Assembly: GCF_001399755.1 (NCBI RefSeq)
Contig: NZ_LJCP01000007.1
Location: 1 to 64,000 of the forward strand
Reading direction: 5' to 3'
DNA from: Thiohalorhabdus denitrificans
GTDB lineage: Bacteria; Pseudomonadota; Gammaproteobacteria; Thiohalorhabdales; Thiohalorhabdaceae
DNA: 64,000 bases
Position 1 is the first letter of the stretch; each line of letters begins with the position of its first letter. The notes beneath the pieces were generated by a model, which was not told where the DNA came from, did no database searches, and worked only from the letters and a program-made list of their open reading frames with translations. The position numbers and the translations under genes were made by a program. This document shows, one piece after another, positions 47,784-56,032 of this stretch.

Positions 47784-47810
47784 GGTCGCGGCGGGGGCCG
47801 CCGCTCCTAC
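47784..47810 (-). repeat. 27-bp REP-like palindromic repeat, copy 1
   Basis: GGTCGCGGCGGGGGCCGCCG followed by CTCCTAC. It is the exact reverse complement of copy 3 (47918-47944) and contains an internal GCGGC...GCCGC palindrome. It resembles the short intergenic repeats common in high-GC Gammaproteobacteria. Confidence 0.8.
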
Positions 47811-47874
47811 CACGGAGCTGAATCGAAGGTGTAGAAGGGACCTCCAGGTTGCGACAATCTCGTTTGGCCTACCC

Positions 47875-47900
47875 GGTCGCGGTCTGGAGACCGCTCCTAC
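47875..47900 (-). repeat. REP-like repeat, diverged copy 2
   Basis: Same GGTCGCGG...CCGCTCCTAC ends as copies 1 and 3, but the centre reads GGTCTGGAGACC. The centre is replaced by another palindrome, which suggests selection for stem formation and not for exact sequence. Confidence 0.75.
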
Positions 47901-47917
47901 ATTGACTGGATAGGCCC

Positions 47918-47944
47918 GTAGGAGCGGCGGCCCCCGCCGCGACC
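47918..47944 (+). repeat. 27-bp REP-like palindromic repeat, copy 3
   Basis: GTAGGAGCGGCGGCCCCCGC followed by CGCGACC. It is a perfect inverted copy of 47784-47810, so the two can pair over 27 bp and enclose copy 2. Confidence 0.8.
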
Positions 47945-48026
47945 ACCAACCCGGGCCTCCCGGTTCTTGGCGCCTTGGCGTTTTCGGTATCCTCCCCGCC
48001 CAACCAGCCCGAAAGAGCCAAGAGGC

Positions 48027-50363
48027 ATGGCCACCAGGAAAGCCCACGCGCATACGCCCCTGGAGCGAGTGCTCGCCGATCTGGAGGGCCAGGACCGCTT
48101 CCGCCGGGAGCGGGCCCACTACCGCTACGTGCCGCCGCGGCCGGCGACGTACGGTGACCTGGACCTCGATCCGCGCCTTGCCGAGGTGCTGGCCGCCGGC
48201 GGAATGGAGCGCCTCTACACCCACCAGGCCGAAGGGGTGGCGGCGGCGCGCCGCGGCGAGCACGTGGTGGCCATGACGCCCACCGCCTCCGGCAAGAGCC
48301 TCGTCTACAACCTGCCGGTGCTGGAGGCGGCGCTGGCGGACCCCGCCGCCCGGGCGCTGTACGTCTTCCCCCTGAAGGGCCTGGAGCAGGACCAGGTGGG
48401 CGGCCTCAACGCCCTGGCGGGCGAGCTGGGCCTGCATCCGGCGCCGGGAGCCCGCGAACAGGGGCCCCTGCAGGCGGCGGAGGTCTATGACGGCGACACC
48501 CCGGGCCACCGCCGCACCAAGATCCGCCAGCAGCCGCCCACCGCCCTGTTCACCAACCCGGACATGCTCCACCTGGGCCTGCTGCCCCACCACGACAAGT
48601 GGGCGGAATTCTTCGCCAACCTGCGCTATGTGGTGGTGGACGAGATCCACACCTACCGCGGGGTGTTCGGCAGCCACGCCGCCCAGGTCTTCCGCCGCCT
48701 GCGCCGGGTGGCGCGCCACTATGGCGCCGAGCCGCAGTTCATCGCCTGCTCGGCCACCATCGCCAACCCCGCCGAGCTGGCGGAGACCCTGCTCGGCGTG
48801 CCCTTCACCGCGGTCACCGAAAGCGGCGCGCCGGCCGGCGGCAAGCACTTCTATTTCGTCCGCCCCGAGGCCAGCCCCTACACCACCGCCACGGACCTGT
48901 TCCTGCGCTGCCTGGAAACGGGCCTCAAGTCCATCGCCTTCACCCGCGCCCGGCGCGCCACCGAGCTGGTCTACCAGTGGGCCGCCGAGCGCGGCGGGGC
49001 CCTGGCCGAGCGCATCAGCCCCTACCGCGCGGGCTTCCTGCCCGCCGAGCGCCGCGCCATTGAGCAGCGCCTGTTCTCCGGCGAGCTGGACGGCGTGGTC
49101 TCCACCTCCGCCCTGGAGCTGGGCGTGGACATCGGCGAGCTGGACGCCTGCGTGCTGGTGGGCTACCCGGGTTCGGTGGCAAGCACCTGGCAGCGCGCCG
49201 GGCGGGTGGGCCGGCGCGGGGAGGACGCGGTGATCTTCCAGGTGGCCGGCAACGACGCCCTGGACCAGTACTTCATGCGCCACCCCGAAACCTTCTTCGA
49301 GCGCAGCCATGAGGCCGTGGTGGTGGACCCGGCCAACCCGCGCCTGCTCGGCCAGCATCTGCCCTGCGCCGCCGCCGAGCTGCCCCTGCGCGGCGACGAT
49401 CCGGTCTACGCCGGAAAGGATCCGGGCCCCTTCCAAGAGGCCTTGGCGGGCCTGGAGGCCGACGGCGGCCTGCGCCGCGAGGGGGACACTTGGTACGCGG
49501 TCTTGCCCAGCCCCCACCGCGCCGTGGGCATCCGTGCCATCGGCTCCGCCTTCCGCATCCTCGACGAGGCGGGCAAGCCCCTGGGCGACCTGGACGGCGA
49601 CCGGGTGCTGCGCGAGGTCTTCCCTGGCGCGGTCTACCTGCATCGGGGCCGGAACCACCGCATCGTCGAGCTGAACCTGGAGGGCCGCTACGCGGTGGCC
49701 CGCCCCGCCAAGGTCCACTACTACACCCGGGCCCTGTCCGACGAGGACACCGACATCCGCGAGACGAGGCGCCGGCGGCGCGGCAACCGGCTCATCCCCC
49801 ATTTCGGCGACCTGCGCATCACCCGCCGCGTCACCGGCTACGAGCGCCGCCGCACCTCGGATGGCAAGCGCATCGGCACCCACGACCTGAGTCTTCCCGC
49901 CACCACCTTCGACACCGAGGGGCTGTGGCTGCCGGTCACCGGGGACGCGCAGACGGCCATCCGGGAGGCCGGCGCCGACCTGCCCGGCGCCCTGCACGCC
50001 GCCGAGCACGCCCTGATCAAGATGCTGCCGCTGTTCGCCCTGTGCGACGCCACCGACGTCGGCGGCGTCAGCTACCCCCTCTACCCGCCCCTGAACGGCC
50101 CGAACATCTTCGTCTACGACGGCTACGAGGGCGGCATCGGCTTCTCCCGGCGCGGCTTCGAGACCCTGGGCGACTGGCTCATCGCCACCCTCCAGGCCCT
50201 GCGGGAGTGCCCCTGCGACGCGGGCTGCCCCTCCTGCGTGCAGGACCCCCAGTGCGGCAACGCCAACGAGCCCCTGGACAAGCACGGCGCCATCGCCCTG
50301 CTGGCCCATTGGCTGGGGGAGCCAGCGGCCGCGGGTCCCGCGGCCCGCCGGGCAACGGCTTAA
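48027..50363 (+). CDS. DEAD/DEAH-box helicase with C-terminal DUF1998 (MrfA-like)
   Basis: Superfamily 2 DNA helicase of about 778 residues. Motif I is TPTASGKS, motif II DEIH, motif III SATIANPAE and motif VI QRAGRVGRRG. The C-terminal DUF1998 zinc module has CPCDAGCPSCVQDPQCGN. B. subtilis MrfA, with this domain set, is a 3'-5' helicase for mitomycin-type damage with the exonuclease MrfB. No MrfB-like gene is adjacent here. The start is uncertain; ATG 48027 has AAAGAG about 9 nt upstream. It is monocistronic with a terminator behind it. Confidence 0.9.
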   Translation: MATRKAHAHTPLERVLADLEGQDRFRRERAHYRYVPPRPATYGDLDLDPRLAEVLAAGGMERLYTHQAEGVAAARRGEHVVAMTPTASGKSLVYNLPVLEAALADPAARALYVFPLKGLEQDQVGGLNALAGELGLHPAPGAREQGPLQAAEVYDGDTPGHRRTKIRQQPPTALFTNPDMLHLGLLPHHDKWAEFFANLRYVVVDEIHTYRGVFGSHAAQVFRRLRRVARHYGAEPQFIACSATIANPAELAETLLGVPFTAVTESGAPAGGKHFYFVRPEASPYTTATDLFLRCLETGLKSIAFTRARRATELVYQWAAERGGALAERISPYRAGFLPAERRAIEQRLFSGELDGVVSTSALELGVDIGELDACVLVGYPGSVASTWQRAGRVGRRGEDAVIFQVAGNDALDQYFMRHPETFFERSHEAVVVDPANPRLLGQHLPCAAAELPLRGDDPVYAGKDPGPFQEALAGLEADGGLRREGDTWYAVLPSPHRAVGIRAIGSAFRILDEAGKPLGDLDGDRVLREVFPGAVYLHRGRNHRIVELNLEGRYAVARPAKVHYYTRALSDEDTDIRETRRRRRGNRLIPHFGDLRITRRVTGYERRRTSDGKRIGTHDLSLPATTFDTEGLWLPVTGDAQTAIREAGADLPGALHAAEHALIKMLPLFALCDATDVGGVSYPLYPPLNGPNIFVYDGYEGGIGFSRRGFETLGDWLIATLQALRECPCDAGCPSCVQDPQCGNANEPLDKHGAIALLAHWLGEPAAAGPAARRATA

Positions 50364-50367
50364 TGGT

Positions 50368-50396
50368 CCCGGGCGGGAGCCGGGCTTTTCCCTTTT
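50368..50396 (+). terminator. Helicase gene terminator
   Basis: CCCGG and CCGGG pair over a 7-nt loop and are followed by CTTTTCCCTTTT. The stem is short but the T-rich tail and position right after the stop support it. Confidence 0.5.
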
Positions 50397-50403
50397 GGAG
50401 AAT

Positions 50404-50418
50404 CCCCGCCGAACGGGG
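50404..50418 (-). terminator. Hairpin after the LOG gene
   Basis: CCCCG and CGGGG pair around CCGAA just after the minus-strand stop at 50428. There is only a weak T-tract on the minus strand. Confidence 0.4.
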
Positions 50419-50427
50419 CGTTGGCCC

Positions 50428-51009
50428 TCAGGCCTGCTCCGGGCCGATCCAGCGGTGGGCGGGCGCGGGACGGGCGGTGGCGAGGGCCTCCAGCAGGGTC
50501 TCCGGCTCAGGGGCCTCGGCCAGCAGGGCGCGCTGCTCCGGGCGCAGGAAGCCCTCCGTGACGGTCTCGTCCAGGAAGCGGATCAGGGGGTCGTAGTAGC
50601 CGGCGGCGTTGAGCAGCCCGCAGGGCTTGGCGTGCAGGCCGAGCTGGGCCCAGGTGAAGACCTCGAACAACTCCTCCAGGGTGCCTATGCCCCCGGGCAG
50701 GGCGATGAAGGCGTCGGCCAGCTCTGCCATGCGCGCCTTGCGGGCGTGCATGGAGTCAACCACCTCCAGGTCGGACAGCTGGTGGTGGGCGAGCTCCCGG
50801 GTGCACAGGGCTTCGGGAATCACTCCGACCACCTCTCCCCCCGCTCCCAGGGCGGCATCCGCCAGCACCCCCATGAGCCCGGTGTGGCCGCCGCCGTAGA
50901 CCACCCCAATGCCGCGGGTTGCGAGGCGGCCTCCGAGCGCGGCGGCCGCCTCGGCGTAGGCGGGCCGGTTACCGGACCCGGAGCCGGCGAAGACGCAGAT
51001 GCGTTCCAT
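50428..51009 (-). CDS. LOG-family nucleotide phosphoribohydrolase
   Basis: Releases a base from a nucleoside 5'-monophosphate; plant homologues activate cytokinins. It is 193 residues with GSGSGN near the N-terminus, MHARKARM and the signature PGGIGTLEE at 105-113. Bacterial members are often annotated as TIGR00730. The ATG at 51009 follows AGAGGGAA. Its true bacterial substrate is unknown. Confidence 0.9.
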   Translation of the reverse strand: MERICVFAGSGSGNRPAYAEAAAALGGRLATRGIGVVYGGGHTGLMGVLADAALGAGGEVVGVIPEALCTRELAHHQLSDLEVVDSMHARKARMAELADAFIALPGGIGTLEELFEVFTWAQLGLHAKPCGLLNAAGYYDPLIRFLDETVTEGFLRPEQRALLAEAPEPETLLEALATARPAPAHRWIGPEQA

Positions 51010-51049
51010 GGCTTCCCTCTTTAGTAGGTTGGCGTTGGCCGGCCGCGGT

Positions 51050-51544
51050 CTAGGGGCTCTCCGGGGAGGTCGGTCGGCGGTTGTACCAGCGCCCCAGGAA
51101 CACCAACAGGAGGGCGGCCAGATTGGGATACCACACCCAGGGCTGGGCCCAGGAGACCCCGTCCACCGTGTAGCCGGACAACGGCCACAGGAACGGGGTG
51201 GGGAAGTAGGCCGCCGTGTGGGTGGGGATGTCCACCAGGATGTGCAGAGGCCAGGCCAGCATGGCGAACCCCAGCGGACGGTTGTAGCGCCAGGCCAGGG
51301 CCGCGCACAGCCCCGCCACCAACAGGCTGTGGCCCCAGGCGTAGTTGGCGAACACCCACCCCGGGAGGAGCTCCAGCGGCGGCGGGCCGTCGTGGCCGCC
51401 GAATTGGCCGGTGAGTAGCCGTCCGGTGAACCAGGGCCCGAAGGAGACCAGGTCGGGGAAGGCGCCGAAGAACAGGGCGGTCTTTATCCGGCCGCGGAAG
51501 CCGAACAGCCCGCCGCCCCACAGGGTGTGGCTCAGGGTGTCCAC
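51050..51544 (-). CDS. Membrane-bound metal-dependent hydrolase-like protein (DUF457-like)
   Basis: A 164-residue inner-membrane protein with about four hydrophobic segments. Conserved His/Asp motifs are [22 protein letters not shown] and HILVDIPTH, like YdjM/DUF457 proteins that are thought to bind metal. Catalytic activity has not been shown for most members. It lies 40 nt upstream of the LOG gene on the same strand. Confidence 0.75.
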   Translation of the reverse strand: MDTLSHTLWGGGLFGFRGRIKTALFFGAFPDLVSFGPWFTGRLLTGQFGGHDGPPPLELLPGWVFANYAWGHSLLVAGLCAALAWRYNRPLGFAMLAWPLHILVDIPTHTAAYFPTPFLWPLSGYTVDGVSWAQPWVWYPNLAALLLVFLGRWYNRRPTSPESP

Positions 51545-51620
51545 GTCGGGTCCGCGCTCCTGCGTCGCTGGGAACCCGCTCGATCCTGCCGCGGCCCAGC
51601 GCCGGGCGCAAGAGGAGCAG

Positions 51621-52202
51621 TCAGATCCAGAACTGCGGGTAGCGGCGGTTTTTGGGCAGGTTGTTCACCAGCAGCCCCACCGCCAGCATGAGCATCGCCC
51701 CCGTGCCGGCGGGCACCAGCGCGAACAGGTAGCCCAGCTCGTGGACCTGCTCGCTGCCGATCACCGCGATCAGGGCGGTGGCGCCCCCGGGCGGGTGCAG
51801 GGTGCGGGTGGCGTGCATGGCGGCGATGGCGGTGGCTACGGCCGCCGGAATGGCCACGGAAGGTAGGTCGCCGAGCAGCTGGTAGCAGGCCACACCCACC
51901 AGCGCCGATACCACGTGGCCGCCCACCAGGTTGCGCGGCTGGCCCAGCGGGCTGCGGATGGCGCCGAAGACCAGCACCGCCGATGCGCCGAAGGAGCCGA
52001 TGAGCAGCATCAGGTCGCTGCGGGACACCATCTGCATGTGCAGCTCGGCGATGAGGGCCATGCCGAGGAAGGAGCCCAGCCACGACCAGCCGATCTCGGC
52101 CAGGGGCACGCGCGGGGGGGCGTGGGTGGCGCCGCGCATCTTGAGGAAGTATACGAGCAGTCGCCGGAAGGGACGCCCCTTCCGCCAAAGGATGCCTTGC
52201 AT
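51621..52202 (-). CDS. HPP-family integral membrane protein
   Basis: 193 residues with four to five transmembrane helices. It has GSFGASAVLVFG, SPLGQPRNLVGGH and the name-giving HPPGGATALIAV motif. Cyanobacterial and chloroplast HPP proteins transport nitrite; the substrate here is unknown. It lies 14 nt after the CBS-domain gene, which often accompanies HPP proteins and may regulate it. Confidence 0.88.
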   Translation of the reverse strand: MQGILWRKGRPFRRLLVYFLKMRGATHAPPRVPLAEIGWSWLGSFLGMALIAELHMQMVSRSDLMLLIGSFGASAVLVFGAIRSPLGQPRNLVGGHVVSALVGVACYQLLGDLPSVAIPAAVATAIAAMHATRTLHPPGGATALIAVIGSEQVHELGYLFALVPAGTGAMLMLAVGLLVNNLPKNRRYPQFWI

Positions 52203-52216
52203 GTCGGTATGGTTCC

Positions 52217-52843
52217 CTAGGGGGTCTGACTGCCGGCGGAGAAGGCGGTGAAGACGGATTCCACCAGGTCCCAGCGGGACACGATGCCGGCCAGCCGGTC
52301 CTCATCGTCGAGCACGGGGAGGCGGTTCACCTGCCACTCCGCGAACCGGGCGGCGATCTCGGGCAGGGGGGTGTCCTCCCGGAGGGTGGCCACCTCCCGG
52401 GTCATTATGTCCGTCGCCACATGGGCGTAGGCGTGCTCCTCCGCCCCGGCTGTGGCCGGCAGGATCTCGATGACGGTGTGGTCGCCCTCCTCGCGGGCGT
52501 GGGTGACGAAATCGTGCTCCGAGACGATGCCCGCCACCCGTCCGCGCTCGTCCACCACCGGCAGTCCGGAGATGCGGTGGCGGATCATCAGCCCCGCCAC
52601 TTCCGTGAGCGGCGTGTCCGGGGTCACTGTGACCACGGCCCGGACGAGGAGGTCCCGTGCCCGCAGCGCCCCGCTGAGGCGCTGCAGGGCGTGGCGGAAG
52701 GCGAGGTGGTAGATCTCCCGGAAGTCCTCCGGGGTGATGTCTATATAGGCGCGGATGGCCGTCATGGCCGTCTGGATGTCCTCCTCCGTGAGCTCCACCT
52801 CCACGGGGGGGACCCGGCCGCTGCCTTCTCCTGAACCCGGCAT
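52217..52843 (-). CDS. Tandem CBS-domain protein
   Basis: 208 residues with two CBS modules (about 60-125 and 140-205; motifs GLPVVDERGRVAGIVSEHD and VNRLPVLDDEDRLAGIVSRW). These modules usually bind adenine nucleotides. A helical N-terminal part (ITPEDFREIYHLAF) precedes them. I chose ATG 52843. A TTG at 52876 would lie at or upstream of the predicted transcription start. It forms a likely operon with HPP, the DUF457-like gene and LOG. Confidence 0.85.
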   Translation of the reverse strand: MPGSGEGSGRVPPVEVELTEEDIQTAMTAIRAYIDITPEDFREIYHLAFRHALQRLSGALRARDLLVRAVVTVTPDTPLTEVAGLMIRHRISGLPVVDERGRVAGIVSEHDFVTHAREEGDHTVIEILPATAGAEEHAYAHVATDIMTREVATLREDTPLPEIAARFAEWQVNRLPVLDDEDRLAGIVSRWDLVESVFTAFSAGSQTP

Positions 52844-52878
52844 GGGGAAAAATATCCTGATATTAGAATGAAGCAAAA

Positions 52879-52884
52879 ATTATA
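52879..52884 (-). promoter_or_regulatory. -10 element of the CBS-HPP operon
   Basis: A perfect TATAAT on the minus strand, 35 nt before the CBS-gene ATG. No good -35 lies 16-18 nt upstream, so activation or an extended element may be needed. Confidence 0.45.
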
Positions 52885-52980
52885 CATCATTGAGAGGGTG
52901 AGGGGAGACCGGCCTGTCCCCCGTGCGGGCGGAACGTGCTAGTGTCCTGATGATGAAGGGGAGGCGAGAAAGGGGAGCCT

Positions 52981-53655
52981 ATGGCGATCACCGACTGGCC
53001 GGCGGAGGCCCGGCCCCGGGAGAAACTGACGGAGCGCGGGCCGGAGGCGCTCACCGACGCCGAGCTGCTGGCCATCTTCCTGCGCACGGGCACCCGCGGC
53101 CGCTCGGCGGTGGACCTGGCCCGCGACCTGCTGGAGCGCTTCGGCGGGCTGCGGCCGCTGCTAGCGGCGGACGAGGCCGCCTTCTGTGCCGCCCCGGGCC
53201 TGGGGGCCGCCAAGTACGTTCAGCTCCAGGCGGTTACGGAGATGACGCGCCGCTACCTGGCCGAGGGGCTGTTCCGGGACGAGCCCATCGAATCGGCCCG
53301 GGCGGCGCGAGACTACCTGACCGCCCGGCTGCGGGAGCGGGCCCGGGAGGTGTTCGCGGCGCTGTTCCTGGATACCCGGCACCGGGTGGTGGCCTTCGAG
53401 GAGTTGTTCCAGGGCACCATCGACGGCGCGGCGGTGCATCCCAGGGAGCTGGTGAAGCGGGCCCTCCACCACAACGCCGCCGCGGTGATCGTGGCCCACA
53501 ACCACCCCTCGGGGGTGGCCGAGCCCAGCGCCGAGGACGAGCGGATCACGGCGCGGCTGCGCCAGGCCCTGGAGCTGGTGGAGGTGCGGCTGCTGGACCA
53601 CTTCGTCATCGGCGACGGCGAGGCGGCGTCCTTCGCCCAGCGTGGTCTCCTCTAG
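52981..53655 (+). CDS. radC: RadC family (JAB/MPN domain) protein
   Basis: 224 residues with an N-terminal helix-hairpin-helix part and a C-terminal JAB1/MPN metalloprotease-like domain containing VAHNHPSG at about 173 and the following SAED. The name stems from an old repair phenotype; the real function is unsettled. The ATG at 52981 lies after AAAGGGGAG. Confidence 0.92.
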   Translation: MAITDWPAEARPREKLTERGPEALTDAELLAIFLRTGTRGRSAVDLARDLLERFGGLRPLLAADEAAFCAAPGLGAAKYVQLQAVTEMTRRYLAEGLFRDEPIESARAARDYLTARLRERAREVFAALFLDTRHRVVAFEELFQGTIDGAAVHPRELVKRALHHNAAAVIVAHNHPSGVAEPSAEDERITARLRQALELVEVRLLDHFVIGDGEAASFAQRGLL

Positions 53656-53759
53656 GAGTGCCCCGTCTGCTATCCCTGGGCGGGAACCTCCCCGAGCCAA
53701 GGGGATAGGCCGCAGAAGACGGGTCCGTTCCGGGACATCCATCGCGTAGGGAGGTAGCC

Positions 53760-54962
53760 ATGAACGGGGGCATCCGCCTGGGCAGCGTAGCGGGCATCGA
53801 GGTTCGCATGGACTGGAGCCTGCTGGTGATCTTCCTGCTGATCCTGGTCAGCCTGGGCGCCGGCACCTTCCCCGCCCTGCATCCCCAGTGGGCCCTTGCC
53901 ACGTCGTGGGCCACGGCCCTGGTGGCCGCCGTGCTGTTCTTCGCCTCGGTGTTCCTGCACGAGCTGTCCCACGCGCTGGTGGGACGGGTCTACGGCATAA
54001 CCGTGCGCCGCATCACCCTGTTCATCTTCGGCGGCCTGGCGCACATGGAGAACGAGCCCCGCCACTGGCGCGGCGAGCTGCTCATGGCCCTGGCGGGGCC
54101 GGTGACCAGCCTGGCTCTGGGGGTGGGCTTCCTCCTGCTCGGCGGGCTCGCCCTGGGCCCGGAAGGGCTGGATCCGGAGCGGCCGCGGGAGAGCCTGGCC
54201 CGGATGAGCCCGGTGGCCACCCTGCTGTTCTGGCTGGGCCCGGTGAACCTCATCCTCGGCGTCTTCAACCTGGTGCCGGGCTTCCCGCTCGATGGCGGGC
54301 GCGTGCTGCGGGCGGTGATGTGGGGGATCACCGGCAACCTGCGGCGCGCCACGCGCTGGGCCTCCCGGGCCGGCCAGGGCTTCGCCTGGCTGCTGATCCT
54401 CACGGGCGCGGCCCTGATCCTGGGGGCGCGCCTGCCCGTCCTCGGCGCGGGCCCGGTCAACGGCCTGTGGCTGGCCTTCATCGGCTGGTTCCTGCACAAC
54501 GCCGCCCTGGCCAGCTACCGCCAGCTCCTGGTGCGGGAGGCCCTGCACGATGTCCCCGTGCGCCGGCTCATGGAGGCGGACCCGGTGGCGGTTCCCCCCG
54601 ACATGACCCTGGGGGCGCTCGCCGACGGCCCCTTCGAGGGGGCCGGCCAGCGGGTCTTCCCGGTGGTGGACAACGGGCGGATGGTGGGGCTGGTGGGGTG
54701 GCCGGAGGTGCGGACCCGCGACCGCGAGGCGTGGGAGCGCGTGCGGGTGGCCGAGGTCATGGTGCCGGAGGAGCGTGTGGCGCGGGTGGCCCCCGGGCAG
54801 GAGGCGGAGGAGGCCCTGGCCGTCCTGACCCGGGCGGGAGTCAACCAGCTACCGGTGGTGGAGGACGGGCGGGTGCTCGGCCTGCTGCGGCGGCGGGACC
54901 TGCTCCATTGGGTGGCCCTGCACGGCGACCCCGAGCTGGCGGACCTGGAGCGGGGCGGCTAG
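53760..54962 (+). CDS. Site-2 protease family zinc metalloprotease with CBS domains
   Basis: Intramembrane protease of the S2P/M50 family, 400 residues. The zinc motif HELSH is at 67-71, and the third ligand lies in NLVPGFPLDGGR (170-181). About five to six transmembrane helices fill the N-terminal 240 residues. Two CBS modules form the C-terminal part (about 265-385). The ATG at 53760 follows GGGAGG. Such CBS-bearing S2P proteins lack the PDZ of RseP, so it is not the sigma-E protease. The substrate is unknown. Confidence 0.9.
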   Translation: MNGGIRLGSVAGIEVRMDWSLLVIFLLILVSLGAGTFPALHPQWALATSWATALVAAVLFFASVFLHELSHALVGRVYGITVRRITLFIFGGLAHMENEPRHWRGELLMALAGPVTSLALGVGFLLLGGLALGPEGLDPERPRESLARMSPVATLLFWLGPVNLILGVFNLVPGFPLDGGRVLRAVMWGITGNLRRATRWASRAGQGFAWLLILTGAALILGARLPVLGAGPVNGLWLAFIGWFLHNAALASYRQLLVREALHDVPVRRLMEADPVAVPPDMTLGALADGPFEGAGQRVFPVVDNGRMVGLVGWPEVRTRDREAWERVRVAEVMVPEERVARVAPGQEAEEALAVLTRAGVNQLPVVEDGRVLGLLRRRDLLHWVALHGDPELADLERGG

Positions 54963-56032
54963 CGCCGCCTCCGGCCCCGCACCATGCGGGCCAGACCGCG
55001 GTCCGAGGGCGGCAGGAGCAGCAGCCGCAGCAGGATGCGGTAGACCTCGCCGCGGGGGACCTTGATGGTGTCCTGGGCGTCCAGGAGGCGCTCGGGCTGG
55101 GCCTCGATGCGGTCCAGGGTGCGCTTCGCCAGGACGGCCGGCAGGGCGGCCGCTGCCCGGCGCCGGAGCCAGCGGTGGGGCAGGTGGTGGAAGAATTCCA
55201 GGCCCGCTTCCAGATCGGCGTGGGCCGCGGCGATCTGGGCGTCCAGGAGCGGGCGGAGGGGGCCGTGGGCGTCCGGGAAGAACAGGTCGCGTGGCTCCAG
55301 GCCATGGGCGGACAGGCTGCTCTCCGGCAGGTAGCAGCGGCCCTGGCGAATGTCCTTGGCCAGGTCGCGCAGCACGTTCACCCGCTGCAGGGCCTTGCCC
55401 AGGCGGACGCCGGCCTGCTCCATATTCTGCAGGTCCAGCCCGGTGATGCGGTGGGAGGTGGCGGCCAGCTCCTTGGCCCAGTAGCCGCCCACGCACCCGG
55501 CGTTGCCGTAGAGGTAGTCCTCCAGGGCGGGCTCGTCGGGCAGGGCCACCACCCGCTCGCCCGCCTCGGCGAAGCGCCCCAGGTCCTCGCGCATGGCGCC
55601 GATCAGGGTCACCGCCACCTCCCCCGCCCGCTTGCGGGCCGGCACCTCCATCTCGCTCACCCAGCGGGCCACGTCGGGAAGGCGCTCCAGCAGGGTGCGC
55701 TCCTGCGGACCGCCGCCCGGGCCCAGGGGGGCGGGCTCCAGGGTGACCGGCTCGCCGCGGGCCAGCCGGGTGGCCGTGTCCTCCAGGGTTTCCAGCACCC
55801 GCAGGCGCGCGGCGGGGTCCACCGCGTCGGTGTCGGCCACGGTGTCCGCCGCCCGGGCGAAGAGGTAGGCGCGGGCGAAGTGGTCGCCCATGGCGGGCGG
55901 CAAAAGGCGCAGGGTCAGCGCGAAGGAGCGCGCCAGGACGTCCAGCAGCTCCTTGGGGTCCGGGGCCTCTTCCAGCCTCGCGTATTCAGCACTGTTGTCC
56001 GAAATGGCTCGCCTTCTCCCGGAAATAGGCAC
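54959..56032 (-). CDS. Squalene/phytoene synthase family protein
   Basis: Head-to-head prenyl transferase joining two isoprenyl diphosphates. About 357 residues. Two Asp-rich motifs are present, DTVAD at 63-67 and NVLRDLAKDIRQGRCYLP later on, both in the right place. Product (squalene or phytoene) is uncertain, and no shc/hpn or crt gene is adjacent. The start is GTG 56032, inside the GST gene, because no later ATG, GTG or TTG precedes the conserved part. The stop overlaps the convergent protease gene by 4 nt. Confidence 0.85.
   Translation of the reverse strand: MPISGRRRAISDNSAEYARLEEAPDPKELLDVLARSFALTLRLLPPAMGDHFARAYLFARAADTVADTDAVDPAARLRVLETLEDTATRLARGEPVTLEPAPLGPGGGPQERTLLERLPDVARWVSEMEVPARKRAGEVAVTLIGAMREDLGRFAEAGERVVALPDEPALEDYLYGNAGCVGGYWAKELAATSHRITGLDLQNMEQAGVRLGKALQRVNVLRDLAKDIRQGRCYLPESSLSAHGLEPRDLFFPDAHGPLRPLLDAQIAAAHADLEAGLEFFHHLPHRWLRRRAAAALPAVLAKRTLDRIEAQPERLLDAQDTIKVPRGEVYRILLRLLLLPPSDRGLARMVRGRRRR

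Larger units (their letters stand above)
47610..48026. other. Repeat-rich divergent intergenic region
   Basis: 417 nt without a supported gene, between the divergent transporter and helicase. It holds three copies of a 26-27-nt palindromic repeat (annotated separately). It also has an outer inverted pair: ACGCCAAAGGCGCCAAG (about 47684-47700) against CTTGGCGCCTTGGCGTTTT (47966-47984). The same CTTGGCG-type sequence recurs at 57716-57747. No clear promoter stands out. Confidence 0.7.

Noticed and set aside
47784-47944. CRISPR array or insertion sequence
   Set aside because: Only three units, not evenly spaced, in mixed orientation, with no cas or transposase gene nearby. They fit REP-like repeats better.
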